Part shown: positions 26,801 through 34,375 of the stretch, piece after piece | Position numbering within the stretch: position 1 is the first letter of the stretch | How the letters are laid out: each line of letters starts with the position of its first letter | DNA from: Clostridia bacterium | Lineage (GTDB): Bacteria > Bacillota > Clostridia > Oscillospirales > Acutalibacteraceae | Direction of reading: 5' to 3' | Assembly: GCA_017428525.1 (NCBI GenBank) | Contig: JAFRQQ010000009.1 | Location: forward strand, 186,001-250,000 | Length of the DNA: 64,000 nt | Notes under the pieces: generated by a model | What the model was told of the DNA's origin: nothing | The model's input: the letters and a program-made list of their open reading frames with translations, nothing else | Database searches by the model: none | Translations under genes and position numbers: made by a program

Positions 26801-27706
26801 CTATCCGATAAATTTCACTTCCGGCTCCAGAAGAACGCCCGTTTCACGCTGCACCACGGCGCGGCAATGATCGATCACGGCGTGCACATCCGCAGCGGTG
26901 GCGCCGCCGCGATTGATGACAAAGCCCGCGTGCTTATCACTGACCTGCGCCCCGCCGACGGCGAAGCCCTTGAGCCCACACTGCTCGATCAGCGCGCCGG
27001 CATAATAACCGGTCGGCCGCTTGAAGGTGCTGCCCGCGCTGGGATATTCGAGCGGCTGCTTGTCGCGGCGCCTGGCCATGAGCTCCTCCATGCGGTCGCG
27101 GATCGCCGCCGGATCGCCGGGCTGCAGCTGAATCAGAAGAGACGTGATGATCCGGGCAGTGTCGGAATACACGCTGCCGCGATAGCGCAGCGCGAGCGCA
27201 TCGCCTTCAAATGTGCCGGGTTCCCCGTCTTCCTCCACATGCGTGCAGGAGAGCAGCACGTCGCGCATTTCACCGCCGTAAGCGCCGGCGTTCATATAAG
27301 CGGCCCCGCCGGCCGTGCCCGGAATCCCGTAAGCGAATTCCAGCCCGGTCAGCGAATGATCCAGCGCAAAGCGGCAAAGACGCAGCAGCGAAACGCCGCT
27401 TTCACAGCGGATTTTGCCGTCGGAAAGCAGCTCGATGCGGTCGAGCTTCTGCGTGGAAATGATCACGCCGCGCACACCGCCGTCGGCAACGAGCAGGTTG
27501 CTGCCCTTGCCCAGCACAAAATACGGCAGCTGATACGCGCGGCAAAGCCGGATCACTTCGCCGATCTGCGCGGGCGCATCGGGGCTGACGAAATACTCCG
27601 CCGCGCCGCCGATGCGAAAGGTGGTATAATCAGATAAAGGCACCTGTGCCGTCGCTTCGCACCCGATGGCGCGGCAGGCGGCAAGGAAATCCAGATGATC
27701 GTTCAT
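26801..27706 (-). CDS. murB: UDP-N-acetylenolpyruvoylglucosamine reductase
   Basis: A 301-residue FAD enzyme that makes UDP-MurNAc for peptidoglycan. FAD-binding YTTFRIGGAAEYFV (about 27-40), GKGSNLLVADGG, PGTAGGAAYMNAGAYG (about 133-148), the YRGSVYSD segment and YPSAGSTFKRP near 221 (catalytic Ser) identify a MurB of the shorter Gram-positive type. The start is ATG 27706 after GGAGGATT; the in-frame extension upstream is rejected. It lies between a ROK kinase and whiA in one minus-strand run. Confidence 0.93.
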   Translation of the reverse strand: MNDHLDFLAACRAIGCEATAQVPLSDYTTFRIGGAAEYFVSPDAPAQIGEVIRLCRAYQLPYFVLGKGSNLLVADGGVRGVIISTQKLDRIELLSDGKIRCESGVSLLRLCRFALDHSLTGLEFAYGIPGTAGGAAYMNAGAYGGEMRDVLLSCTHVEEDGEPGTFEGDALALRYRGSVYSDTARIITSLLIQLQPGDPAAIRDRMEELMARRRDKQPLEYPSAGSTFKRPTGYYAGALIEQCGLKGFAVGGAQVSDKHAGFVINRGGATAADVHAVIDHCRAVVQRETGVLLEPEVKFIG

Positions 27707-27725
27707 GCAATCCTCCGAACCGGAT

Positions 27726-28673
27726 TTATTCGTCGAGAAGCGCAGCGCCGAAGATGCCGGCGTCATTGCCGAGCTCGGCAGACATCAACACGGTCTGCTT
27801 TTTCGCATACAGACTGTAGCGTTCGCGCTTGACATGGCGTCTGAGCGGCTCAAGGAGCGTTTCGCCCTCGTGGCCGATGCCGCCGCCCACGCAGATGATC
27901 TCGGGCTGCAGCGCGTTGATGATATTGATGATGCCGGTCGCGACATAGTAAATATAGCGGTCGACGACCTCTTTCGCGGCGGCGTCGCCCAGGCGCATCG
28001 CGTCAAACGCGGTCCGTCCGCTGACGGCGTCGATATTCTCCTCCACGAGCTGCCACATGCGGCTGTCCGGCGCGTGGCGCATCGCGTCCTTCGTCTGCGA
28101 AATCAGCGCGGTGGCCGAGGCATACTGCTCCCAGCAGCCGCGGCGGCCGCAGTTGCACTGCTCGCCGTCCACAACGATGACCATGTGACCCATCTCACCG
28201 GCGGCATAGTTCACGCCGCTGACGATTTTCCCGTTGAGGATGATGCCGCTGCCCACGCCCGTGCCGAGCGTGATCGCGACGAAATTGCCCACGCCCTTGC
28301 CGCAGCCCGCGACCGCTTCGCCGAGCGCGGCGCAGTTCGCGTCGTTGTCAAGATAAACGGTTTTATGCAGCCGTGCCTCGAGCATCTCCTTCGCGGGCAC
28401 CTGATTGAAATCCAGATTGTTGGCAAATTCAATATAGCCGTTGGATTTGTTGACGGAGCCGGGCGTGCCGACGCCGACGGAAAGCACCTCGTCCATCGTG
28501 ACGCCCGCATCCTGCAGCGCCAGATCGACCGCAACGGCAATATCGTCGAAAATCTCCGCGGCCGGGCGCGGGCATTTGGTCTTCACCTTGCCGCGACCGA
28601 CGATTTTCAGATCCTCCGAAACCACGCCGACGGCGATATTCGTGCCGCCGAGATCCACACCGATTCGATACAT
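27726..28673 (-). CDS. ROK-family glucokinase
   Basis: A 315-residue ROK kinase. The phosphate motif GVDLGGTNIAVGVV opens the protein; catalytic DND and GTGVGSGIIL occur near 100-140, and the ROK zinc site is EMGHMVIV...CNCGRRGCWEQYAS (about 157-183). Such proteins phosphorylate glucose, feeding PfkA downstream. Specificity for glucose over other hexoses is inferred. The ATG at 28673 is preceded by GCGGAGG. It ends 19 bp before murB, and follows hprK, placing sugar kinase and catabolite regulator together. Confidence 0.88.
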   Translation of the reverse strand: MYRIGVDLGGTNIAVGVVSEDLKIVGRGKVKTKCPRPAAEIFDDIAVAVDLALQDAGVTMDEVLSVGVGTPGSVNKSNGYIEFANNLDFNQVPAKEMLEARLHKTVYLDNDANCAALGEAVAGCGKGVGNFVAITLGTGVGSGIILNGKIVSGVNYAAGEMGHMVIVVDGEQCNCGRRGCWEQYASATALISQTKDAMRHAPDSRMWQLVEENIDAVSGRTAFDAMRLGDAAAKEVVDRYIYYVATGIINIINALQPEIICVGGGIGHEGETLLEPLRRHVKRERYSLYAKKQTVLMSAELGNDAGIFGAALLDE

Positions 28674-28712
28674 TTGAATTACCTCCGCTATGTTAATATT
28701 ATTCAGACTACG

Positions 28713-29681
28713 TTAAAAGCTGTGCCAGGTTTCAATTTCTTTCGTCTCCGGAATGATGTCGTCCGTCATGCCGAGGCTGTGCAGCAGCTCGCGCGCCGCA
28801 TTGTAGCCCATCTTCTTCTGACGGTTGTTCATCGCTGCCGCCTCGATGATGATGGAAAGATTTCGGCCGGGCTTGACGGGCACAACGGTCACTGGCACGC
28901 TGATGCCCAGCACATCCGTATATTCATTCTCGAGGCCGAGCCGGTCATAGACCTTGTCGCTGTCCCAGGCTTCAAGCTGCACGACCATATCGATCTTTTC
29001 CGTCAGCTTCACAGCGCCCATGCCGAACAGCCTGCGCGCATTCAGAATGCCCACGCCGCGCAATTCGATGAAATGCCGGATGTTGTCGGGCGCGGAGCCG
29101 ACGAGCGTTTTATTGGAAACGCGGCGGATTTCGACCGCGTCGTCCGCAATCAGACGGTGGCCGCGCTTGATCAGTTCAAGCGCCGTTTCGCTTTTGCCCA
29201 CGCCGCTGTCGCCGAGGATCAGCACGCCCTCGCCGTAGACCTCCACCAGCACGCCGTGGCGCGTAATGCGCGGCGCGAGCTCAACGCCGAGATAGGAAAT
29301 CGTCGCCGACATCGCGTCAGACGTGGATTCGGAGGCAGAAAGCACCGGCACCTCATGCTTGACGGCCGATTCCATCAGCGCGGGCGCGCAGTCGATATTG
29401 CGCGTAATAATCAAGGCGGGCGGCTTGCGCGCGACCAGACGCTCCGCGCTCGCAAGCGCATCCTGATAGCTGAGCTTCTTCAGATATTCCGTTTCGGCTA
29501 GGCCGAGAAACTGCAGACGCTCGGGATCGTAATAATCATCAAAGCCGGCAAGCTCCAGTCCGGGCCGGTTCACATCCTGCGACGTGACATACAGCTCCGC
29601 CGGAGGCTTGGGCGTATAAAGCACGGTCAGCGACAAATCGTCGACCATCTTCTGCAAAGAGACGGAATATTTTGTACTCAT
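28713..29681 (-). CDS. hprK: HPr kinase/phosphorylase
   Basis: A 322-residue bifunctional enzyme that phosphorylates or dephosphorylates Ser46 of HPr and so sets carbon catabolite repression. Walker A GDSGVGKSETALELI (about 159-173) and the downstream HRLIADDAVEI are clear, and the HprK signature RGVGILNARRLFG is near 211. The start at 29681 has GAGGG 8 nt upstream and a good promoter. It heads the run hprK-glk-murB-whiA-dnaE. ptsH is not in the window. Confidence 0.94.
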   Translation of the reverse strand: MSTKYSVSLQKMVDDLSLTVLYTPKPPAELYVTSQDVNRPGLELAGFDDYYDPERLQFLGLAETEYLKKLSYQDALASAERLVARKPPALIITRNIDCAPALMESAVKHEVPVLSASESTSDAMSATISYLGVELAPRITRHGVLVEVYGEGVLILGDSGVGKSETALELIKRGHRLIADDAVEIRRVSNKTLVGSAPDNIRHFIELRGVGILNARRLFGMGAVKLTEKIDMVVQLEAWDSDKVYDRLGLENEYTDVLGISVPVTVVPVKPGRNLSIIIEAAAMNNRQKKMGYNAARELLHSLGMTDDIIPETKEIETWHSF

Positions 29682-29718
29682 AAACAGAACCCTCAATCAA
29701 TCATTCGGAATCAGTTTT

Positions 29719-29747
29719 ATTATACTGTATTTTCATGCATTTTCCAA
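29719..29747 (-). promoter_or_regulatory. Sigma-A promoter for hprK
   Basis: On the minus strand TTGGAA (29742-29747), a 17-bp spacer and TATAAT (29719-29724), 37 bp before the start codon. Confidence 0.75.
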
Positions 29748-29760
29748 CCCTTTTTATAAA

Positions 29761-29787
29761 AAAATTTAAAAGAAGCCGCGTCCGGCT
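29761..29787 (-). terminator. Weak terminator after coat genes
   Basis: A 5-bp AGCCG/CGGCT stem (29774-29787) followed on the minus strand by a T-rich tract. The stem is short, so termination may be leaky into hprK. Confidence 0.45.
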
Positions 29788-29862
29788 GCGTGAAACAACC
29801 GAAAGCGGCCGAAAGCATCGATCTGTCCGAATCCCTGCTCCTCTGAGATAAAGAAGAAGCGA

Positions 29863-30141
29863 CTAAATCAGAACGGAAATCCCTTCGAATTTGCAAAGCG
29901 CGTCCTTGATATTCTGCGCGGGCGCGGGCTGCGTCTGATACCAGCCGTGCGCCTGCATCTGCTCAAAGACATCGTGCTGAATATTATGCTCATCGGCAAG
30001 AATCCCCAGCAGATCCGTCATCAGCGCGCAGCTGCTGCATTCATTCGTTATCGTGTTGTAAGACCCGGTGATCTGCTTTTGCGTCGAAAGTGCATCGGAC
30101 AGGATTTCCTGATCGCCGAACACAGTGCTCACGGAAAACAT
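29863..30141 (-). CDS. Small spore coat protein (CotF-like)
   Basis: A 92-residue acidic, helical protein resembling the small CotF-type coat proteins of Clostridia: a central ECSSCALMTDLLGILADEHNIQHDVFEQMQAHG region (four-helix-like, with Cys and His) and a C-terminal PAPAQNIKDAL. GGAGGGATT lies just before ATG 30141. Function is inferred from the family and from the paired gene upstream. It probably forms part of the proteinaceous spore coat laid down by the mother cell. Confidence 0.65.
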   Translation of the reverse strand: MFSVSTVFGDQEILSDALSTQKQITGSYNTITNECSSCALMTDLLGILADEHNIQHDVFEQMQAHGWYQTQPAPAQNIKDALCKFEGISVLI

Positions 30142-30152
30142 GCAATCCCTCC

Positions 30153-30338
30153 TCAATAAAGATAGCCCATCAGCGTGTTGAAATGCTGCTTGTGCCGATC
30201 CGCGATCTGCGCGCAGGCCGATTTGATGGCCGGATCGGAAGCGGTTTCGGAATACATCTTGAATTTGCGGACCAGCAGCTGCTCCTGCATGAGCTGATCC
30301 TCCAGCGCGGTCAGTTCTTTTTCGGTTAAAGAAGCCAT
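30153..30338 (-). CDS. Small spore coat-associated protein
   Basis: A 61-residue helical protein (ASLTEKELTALEDQLMQEQ, then a HKQHFNTLMGYLY end) of the type commonly annotated as spore coat protein and paired with a CotF-like partner. ATG 30338 is used because ATGGAGGG precedes it; 10 upstream in-frame codons are ignored. It ends 11 bp before the next coat gene, so both are one transcription unit. No clear sporulation promoter could be assigned. Confidence 0.6.
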   Translation of the reverse strand: MASLTEKELTALEDQLMQEQLLVRKFKMYSETASDPAIKSACAQIADRHKQHFNTLMGYLY

Positions 30339-30462
30339 TTGATACCCTCCATTCATTTGACAAAACAAAACGGTTCTGCCTGTTACTATTATTCACACAG
30401 CAAAGCGAATCATGAAATACAGTTCATCCAAATGCAGGAGAATAAAGGAAAACTTGAAATAA

Positions 30463-30494
30463 TACAAACTGTATAATGTTTTACAAATTGTATA
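30463..30494. repeat. Two operator-like 13-bp direct repeats
   Basis: TACAAACTGTATA (30463-30475) and TACAAATTGTATA (30482-30494) differ by one base and lie 19 bp apart. Each unit is itself nearly palindromic (TACA..TGTA). They sit in the divergent gap between the coat genes and the esterase, so a regulator could control either side. Confidence 0.5.
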
Positions 30495-30556
30495 GTTCTT
30501 GCTTTTGACATTTTCGGCCGATCATGTATAACATTTTGAAAAACGGCGCTCAGCGC

Positions 30557-30586
30557 TTGACCGCGCGGCAGGTTTCGTGCTATGAT
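30557..30586 (+). promoter_or_regulatory. Sigma-A promoter for the esterase
   Basis: TTGACC (30557-30562), 18 bp, TATGAT (30581-30586), 28 bp before ATG 30615. A second possible promoter lies upstream: TTGACA (30505-30510), 16 bp, TATAAC (30527-30532). Confidence 0.65.
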
Positions 30587-30614
30587 GATAAAAAATGATT
30601 GAGGAGCGGTGATT

Positions 30615-31502
30615 ATGCAGCGAATCCTGGCAATGATCCTGACCGTCGTGCTCGCCTTCACGACATTGTTCTTTACGATCGGCGAGAAGTATGACGTGTA
30701 TGAAAATGTGCGCTACGGCGAGGCGGAGCGCGACCTTGTGACGCTCTATGTGCCCGAGAGCGCCTACACAAATGAGCAGAACGGCTGTATCCTTTATATT
30801 CACGGCGGCTCCTGGCAGGGCGGTGAAAAAGAAGATATGGCGCCGCTTTGCAAGAAGCTGGCGATGAAGGGCTACATCACCGCCACGATGAGCTATTCCC
30901 TCTGTGCGGACGAAACCTTCGGCGAGGTCACCGTGTTCACGATGCTCGATGAGATCGGCGAATGCATCGGCGCGATCAAGACCTTCTTCGAGGAAAAAGA
31001 GCTGAATATCACGAAAATGGCCACGGCAGGGTATTCCGCAGGCGGTCACATTTCCATGCTTTACAGCTACACACGCGCGCAGGAGGCCCCGATCGAGCTT
31101 GCCTTCACCGCAAACCGCGTCGGCCCCTCCGATATGACGAAGGACGCCTGGGGCAGCGCCGCTTACTCCCTGACCTCCATGCTCACCGGCGTGACGATCA
31201 CGGACGAAATGAAGCAAAACGGCGAAGCGGACGCGCTCTGCGCATCGATCTCCCCCGTGAAATTCGTCAACGCGGATATTATTCCCTCCCTGTTCTGCTA
31301 CGCGGGCAACGATCCGCTTGTGACCAAGGGCAACCGCACCGCCATGGTCAAGGTCTTTGAGGAAACCTTCGGCGAGAGCGGCAACCATTATGACTACGTC
31401 TTCTATCCCCTCTCCGGCCACGGACTTCTGCTCGACCCGGTCAGCGAGGTGCAGTATTATCAGATCCTGTATCGCTATTGCGAAACGTATTTCGGCTATT
31501 AA
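30615..31502 (+). CDS. Alpha/beta hydrolase (carboxylesterase-type) with signal anchor
   Basis: A 295-residue alpha/beta hydrolase. An N-terminal hydrophobic helix (about 2-22) should anchor or export it. LYIHGGSWQGG (about 57-67) is the oxyanion-hole HGG motif, TAGYSAGGHIS (about 138-148) the nucleophile elbow GxSxG, and SGHGLLLDP near 270 supplies the catalytic His; the catalytic Asp is probably in YAGNDPLV. It resembles the BD-FAE/esterase-lipase group. The start at 30615 follows GAGGAG. The substrate is unknown. Confidence 0.8.
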   Translation: MQRILAMILTVVLAFTTLFFTIGEKYDVYENVRYGEAERDLVTLYVPESAYTNEQNGCILYIHGGSWQGGEKEDMAPLCKKLAMKGYITATMSYSLCADETFGEVTVFTMLDEIGECIGAIKTFFEEKELNITKMATAGYSAGGHISMLYSYTRAQEAPIELAFTANRVGPSDMTKDAWGSAAYSLTSMLTGVTITDEMKQNGEADALCASISPVKFVNADIIPSLFCYAGNDPLVTKGNRTAMVKVFEETFGESGNHYDYVFYPLSGHGLLLDPVSEVQYYQILYRYCETYFGY

Positions 31503-31584
31503 TTCCTTTTTATAATAACTTTTGCGGCGTTTGTCTTTGCGGGCAAGCGCCGCTTTCCTTTCCTCCGATCCGGTCTCCGGCAAG

Positions 31585-31613
31585 GCATATTCCGCGCTTT
31601 CGGTTCATAAAGT
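31585..31613 (+). promoter_or_regulatory. Sigma-E promoter of spoIIID
   Basis: GCATATT (31585-31591), a 14-bp spacer and CATAAAGT (31606-31613) fit the mother-cell sigma-E consensus (TCATATT, 14 bp, CATACAAT) well, and spoIIID is a known sigma-E target in Bacillus. Confidence 0.7.
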
Positions 31614-31662
31614 GTATCGAACGCTGCGCGGCGTGAAGCCGCATGAACCGGGAGGAACTGCT

Positions 31663-31911
31663 GTGAAGGGAATCGTGGAGCAAAGAGCCATCGCACTCGC
31701 TGAGTACATTGTTGAAAACAAAACGACCGTGCGCGCGGCCGCAAAGAAATTCGGCATCTCAAAAAGCACGGTCCACATGGACGTTGCAACGCGACTGAAA
31801 CAGCTCGATCCGTCATTATATACCGACGTACGCGCCGTTCTGGACGTCAACAAGGCAGAGCGGCACATTCGCGGCGGATTGGCAACGAAAGAAAAATATT
31901 CAAAATCCTGA
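31663..31911 (+). CDS. spoIIID: Sporulation transcriptional regulator SpoIIID
   Basis: An 82-residue DNA-binding protein nearly identical in layout to SpoIIID: an HTH in TTVRAAAKKFGISKSTVHMDV (two parts, about 21-41), followed by LYTDVRAVLDVNKAERHIRGG and a basic tail. SpoIIID tunes the sigma-E regulon and turns on sigK in the mother cell, so it links functionally to sigK at 6.3 kb. The start is a GTG at 31663 directly after GGGAGGAAC; the longer ATG frame begins upstream of the sigma-E promoter and is rejected. Confidence 0.92.
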   Translation: MKGIVEQRAIALAEYIVENKTTVRAAAKKFGISKSTVHMDVATRLKQLDPSLYTDVRAVLDVNKAERHIRGGLATKEKYSKS

Positions 31912-31921
31912 ATAATACTTA

Positions 31922-31950
31922 TTGAATTTGAACCGGATGTGTGATAGAAT
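31922..31950 (+). promoter_or_regulatory. Sigma-A promoter for the dehydrogenase
   Basis: TTGAAT (31922-31927), 17 bp, TAGAAT (31945-31950), ahead of GTGAAAGGACG and ATG 32001. Confidence 0.6.
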
Positions 31951-32000
31951 TGATGCATCGGGCAACGACCCGTGCTGAAGAAAAGTGAAAGGACGATACT

Positions 32001-33014
32001 ATGAAGCAGTTGAAAATCGGTATCATCGGCGCCGGCCGGATCGGTTCGCTGCACGCGAAATCGATCACCTATAATGTGCCGACCGCCGTTGTGGCCGGCA
32101 TCACGGATGTGTTCCGCGCAAACGCCGAAAAAGTGGCGGCGGAGCTGATTATCCCCAGAATCTATGACGATTACAAGCAGATGCTTGCAGACCCCGAGGT
32201 GGACGCGGTGCTCGTTTGCTCCTCGACGGATACGCACGCGGATATCGCCATCGAGGCGGCCGCCGCGGGCAAGCATATCTTCTGCGAGAAGCCCGTCGAC
32301 CTCACGCCGGAGAAGGTCAACGCGGTCATCGACGCCGTGGCGAAAGCGGGCGTCAAGCTGCAGGTCGGTTTCAACCGCCGCTTTGACCACAACTTTGCCA
32401 ATGTGCGCGCGATGGTCAACGACGGCAAAATCGGCGACGTGCACATTGTGAAAATCACCTCCAGAGATCCCGCGCCCCCGCCGGCGGAGTATTCGGCAGT
32501 CAGCGGCGGTATGTTCCTGGATATGACGATCCATGATTTCGATATGGCGCGCTTCTTGGCGGGCAGCGAGGTCACGGAGGTCTATGCCAACGCGACGTGC
32601 CTGGTCGATCCCGCGATCGGCGCAGCCGGCGACGTGGACACCGCGGTCATCAGCCTCAAATTTGCCAACGGCGCTGTCGGCGTGATCGACAACAGCCGCC
32701 GCGCCGCCTACGGCTACGATCAGCGCATCGAGGTCTTTGGCAGCAAGGGCGCCGCCGTCGCCTCCAATGATACGCCGACCAACGTCGTTTTCATGGGAGA
32801 AGAGGGCGTTGTGGCCGATAAACCGCTGTATTTCTTCCTCGAGCGCTATATGCAGTCCTTCCGTGATGAAATGCTGCAGTTTGTCGACGCCGTGCTCAAC
32901 GACAAGCCGACCCCGACTACCGGCGCGGACGGTCTGAATTCCATCCTGGTCGCGCTGGCCGCGAAAAAATCCGTCGCCGAAGGCCGCCCCGTGCTGCTTT
33001 CCGAAATCCAATAA
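32001..33014 (+). CDS. iolG: Inositol 2-dehydrogenase-like oxidoreductase (Gfo/Idh/MocA)
   Basis: A 337-residue NAD-dependent dehydrogenase. The Rossmann motif GIIGAGRIGSLHA (about 8-20), the catalytic EKPVD (about 96-100) and the second-domain GGMFLDMTIHDFD with Asp/His (about 168-180) match myo-inositol 2-dehydrogenase. It would oxidise myo-inositol or a related polyol to the inosose. No other iol genes flank it, apart from the unlinked isomerase/epimerase at 8.8 kb, so the exact substrate is inferred. A terminator follows directly. Confidence 0.82.
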   Translation: MKQLKIGIIGAGRIGSLHAKSITYNVPTAVVAGITDVFRANAEKVAAELIIPRIYDDYKQMLADPEVDAVLVCSSTDTHADIAIEAAAAGKHIFCEKPVDLTPEKVNAVIDAVAKAGVKLQVGFNRRFDHNFANVRAMVNDGKIGDVHIVKITSRDPAPPPAEYSAVSGGMFLDMTIHDFDMARFLAGSEVTEVYANATCLVDPAIGAAGDVDTAVISLKFANGAVGVIDNSRRAAYGYDQRIEVFGSKGAAVASNDTPTNVVFMGEEGVVADKPLYFFLERYMQSFRDEMLQFVDAVLNDKPTPTTGADGLNSILVALAAKKSVAEGRPVLLSEIQ

Positions 33015-33045
33015 TCCGTTTCTTTATCTTCATCTCATCAGCAAG

Positions 33046-33079
33046 CCGCCGCCTGTCGAATGCAGACGGCGGTTTTTTT
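33046..33079 (+). terminator. Terminator after the dehydrogenase
   Basis: A 10-bp stem CCGCCGCCTG/CAGACGGCGG (33046-33072) followed by seven T (33073-33079). Confidence 0.9.
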
Positions 33080-33100
33080 ATGAATCTAAGAGTTGATAAG

Positions 33101-33129
33101 TTGACTTTTTCGATGCAGCGTGCTAAAAT
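33101..33129 (+). promoter_or_regulatory. Sigma-A promoter of the transporter/S1P-lyase operon
   Basis: TTGACT (33101-33106), 17 bp, TAAAAT (33124-33129), about 40 bp before the DUF819 gene. It probably drives the next three genes, which are closely spaced. Confidence 0.7.
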
Positions 33130-33172
33130 TAAAATGTTAATAAACTATTAATATGGGAGCGATGTGTGCGCA

Positions 33173-34363
33173 ATGAGTTCCGTGATCTGTATTCTCATCT
33201 TTCTCGCCGTGCCGGCGCTGCTGATTCTGCTTTGTCGCAAGGTCCCGCTGCTCAACAAGCTCGGCGTCGTGCTGCTTTGCTATCTGCTCGGCATGCTCGT
33301 CGGCAATCTCGGCCTGCTGCCCAAGGCATTTATCACAGTCGGCCCCGGCGGCGACAGCCCGCTGACGCTCCTTCAAAGCATTTCGATCTGTCTCGGCTTG
33401 CCGCTCGTGCTCTTTTCCCTAGATATCAAAGGATTCTTCCGCATTGCGAAGAAAGGTTTGCTCTGCATGGTGCTCGCCTGCATTTCGGCCATTGCGGTCA
33501 CCTTTTTCCTGCATCTGTTTTTCCGCACGCGCGATCCGAATTCCGCACAGTATGCGGCCGGCGCGGTCGCGGTCTACACCGGCGGCACAGTCAATTTCGG
33601 CTCGATCCGCAATTCGATCGGCATATCCGACAACGATTATATCGTCTTCAACACCTATGACGCCGTGATTTCCGTGCTGTATATTTTCTTTCTCTCCACA
33701 GTCGGCAGAAAGTTCTTTACAAAGGTGTTTCGCCTGCCGCAGTTTGAGAAGGCGGAGACGGACGACGCGCAGTTCAATTCCACTGTCATGGATGAATCCG
33801 TGCATTCCTACGTCGCGCTGCTGAAAAAGGAGCATCTGCCCGGCCTGCTTGCGGCCTTCGGTTTATCCGTGCTGATTTTCGGCGTCTCCTACGGGCTGAA
33901 TATGCTCGTGTCCTCGTTCAACGCGAGCCTCGGTATGACCGTCATGATGCTTTCGATCACGACGATCAGCATCGCCCTGTCGTTTGTCAAAAAAATCCGT
34001 GAAATCAAATACAGCTTTCAGCTCGGCATGTATATCATCTATGTTTTCTGCTTTGCCGTTGCTGCCAGCGCGGATTTCCGCGCGCTGCTCAATTTCAGCA
34101 CGACCATCTTCTGCTATGTCGCGATTTCCATCGTATTCGGCACGCTTTTGCACGCGCTGCTGTGCAAACTGTTCCGCATCGACGCCGACACGATGATCAT
34201 CACGTCCGTTTCGGCAATCTGCTCCTCGCCCTTTGTGCCCGCCATGGCCGCTTCGCTCGGCAACAGCGCCGTCATGGTGTCCGGTCTTGTCACCGGCGTT
34301 GTGGGCTACGCGGTCGGCAATTACCTCGGCAACCTGGTCTATTATCTCTACGCTTTGATATAA
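33173..34363 (+). CDS. DUF819-family membrane transporter-like protein
   Basis: A 396-residue polytopic membrane protein with about ten hydrophobic segments, matching the DUF819 (YjcL-like) family, which has a fold related to sodium-coupled carboxylate and glutamate carriers. GAVAVYTGGTVNFGSI and SAICSSPFVPAMAASLGN are the two pseudo-symmetric re-entrant-type motifs. Substrate unknown. GGGAG lies upstream of both a GTG at 33164 (4 nt) and ATG 33173 (13 nt); the true start is uncertain. The lyase gene begins 12 bp after the stop, so the protein could import or export a compound handled by the lyase/ceramidase-like pair. Confidence 0.75.
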   Translation: MSSVICILIFLAVPALLILLCRKVPLLNKLGVVLLCYLLGMLVGNLGLLPKAFITVGPGGDSPLTLLQSISICLGLPLVLFSLDIKGFFRIAKKGLLCMVLACISAIAVTFFLHLFFRTRDPNSAQYAAGAVAVYTGGTVNFGSIRNSIGISDNDYIVFNTYDAVISVLYIFFLSTVGRKFFTKVFRLPQFEKAETDDAQFNSTVMDESVHSYVALLKKEHLPGLLAAFGLSVLIFGVSYGLNMLVSSFNASLGMTVMMLSITTISIALSFVKKIREIKYSFQLGMYIIYVFCFAVAASADFRALLNFSTTIFCYVAISIVFGTLLHALLCKLFRIDADTMIITSVSAICSSPFVPAMAASLGNSAVMVSGLVTGVVGYAVGNYLGNLVYYLYALI

Positions 34364-34375
34364 GGTGGTGGAAAG

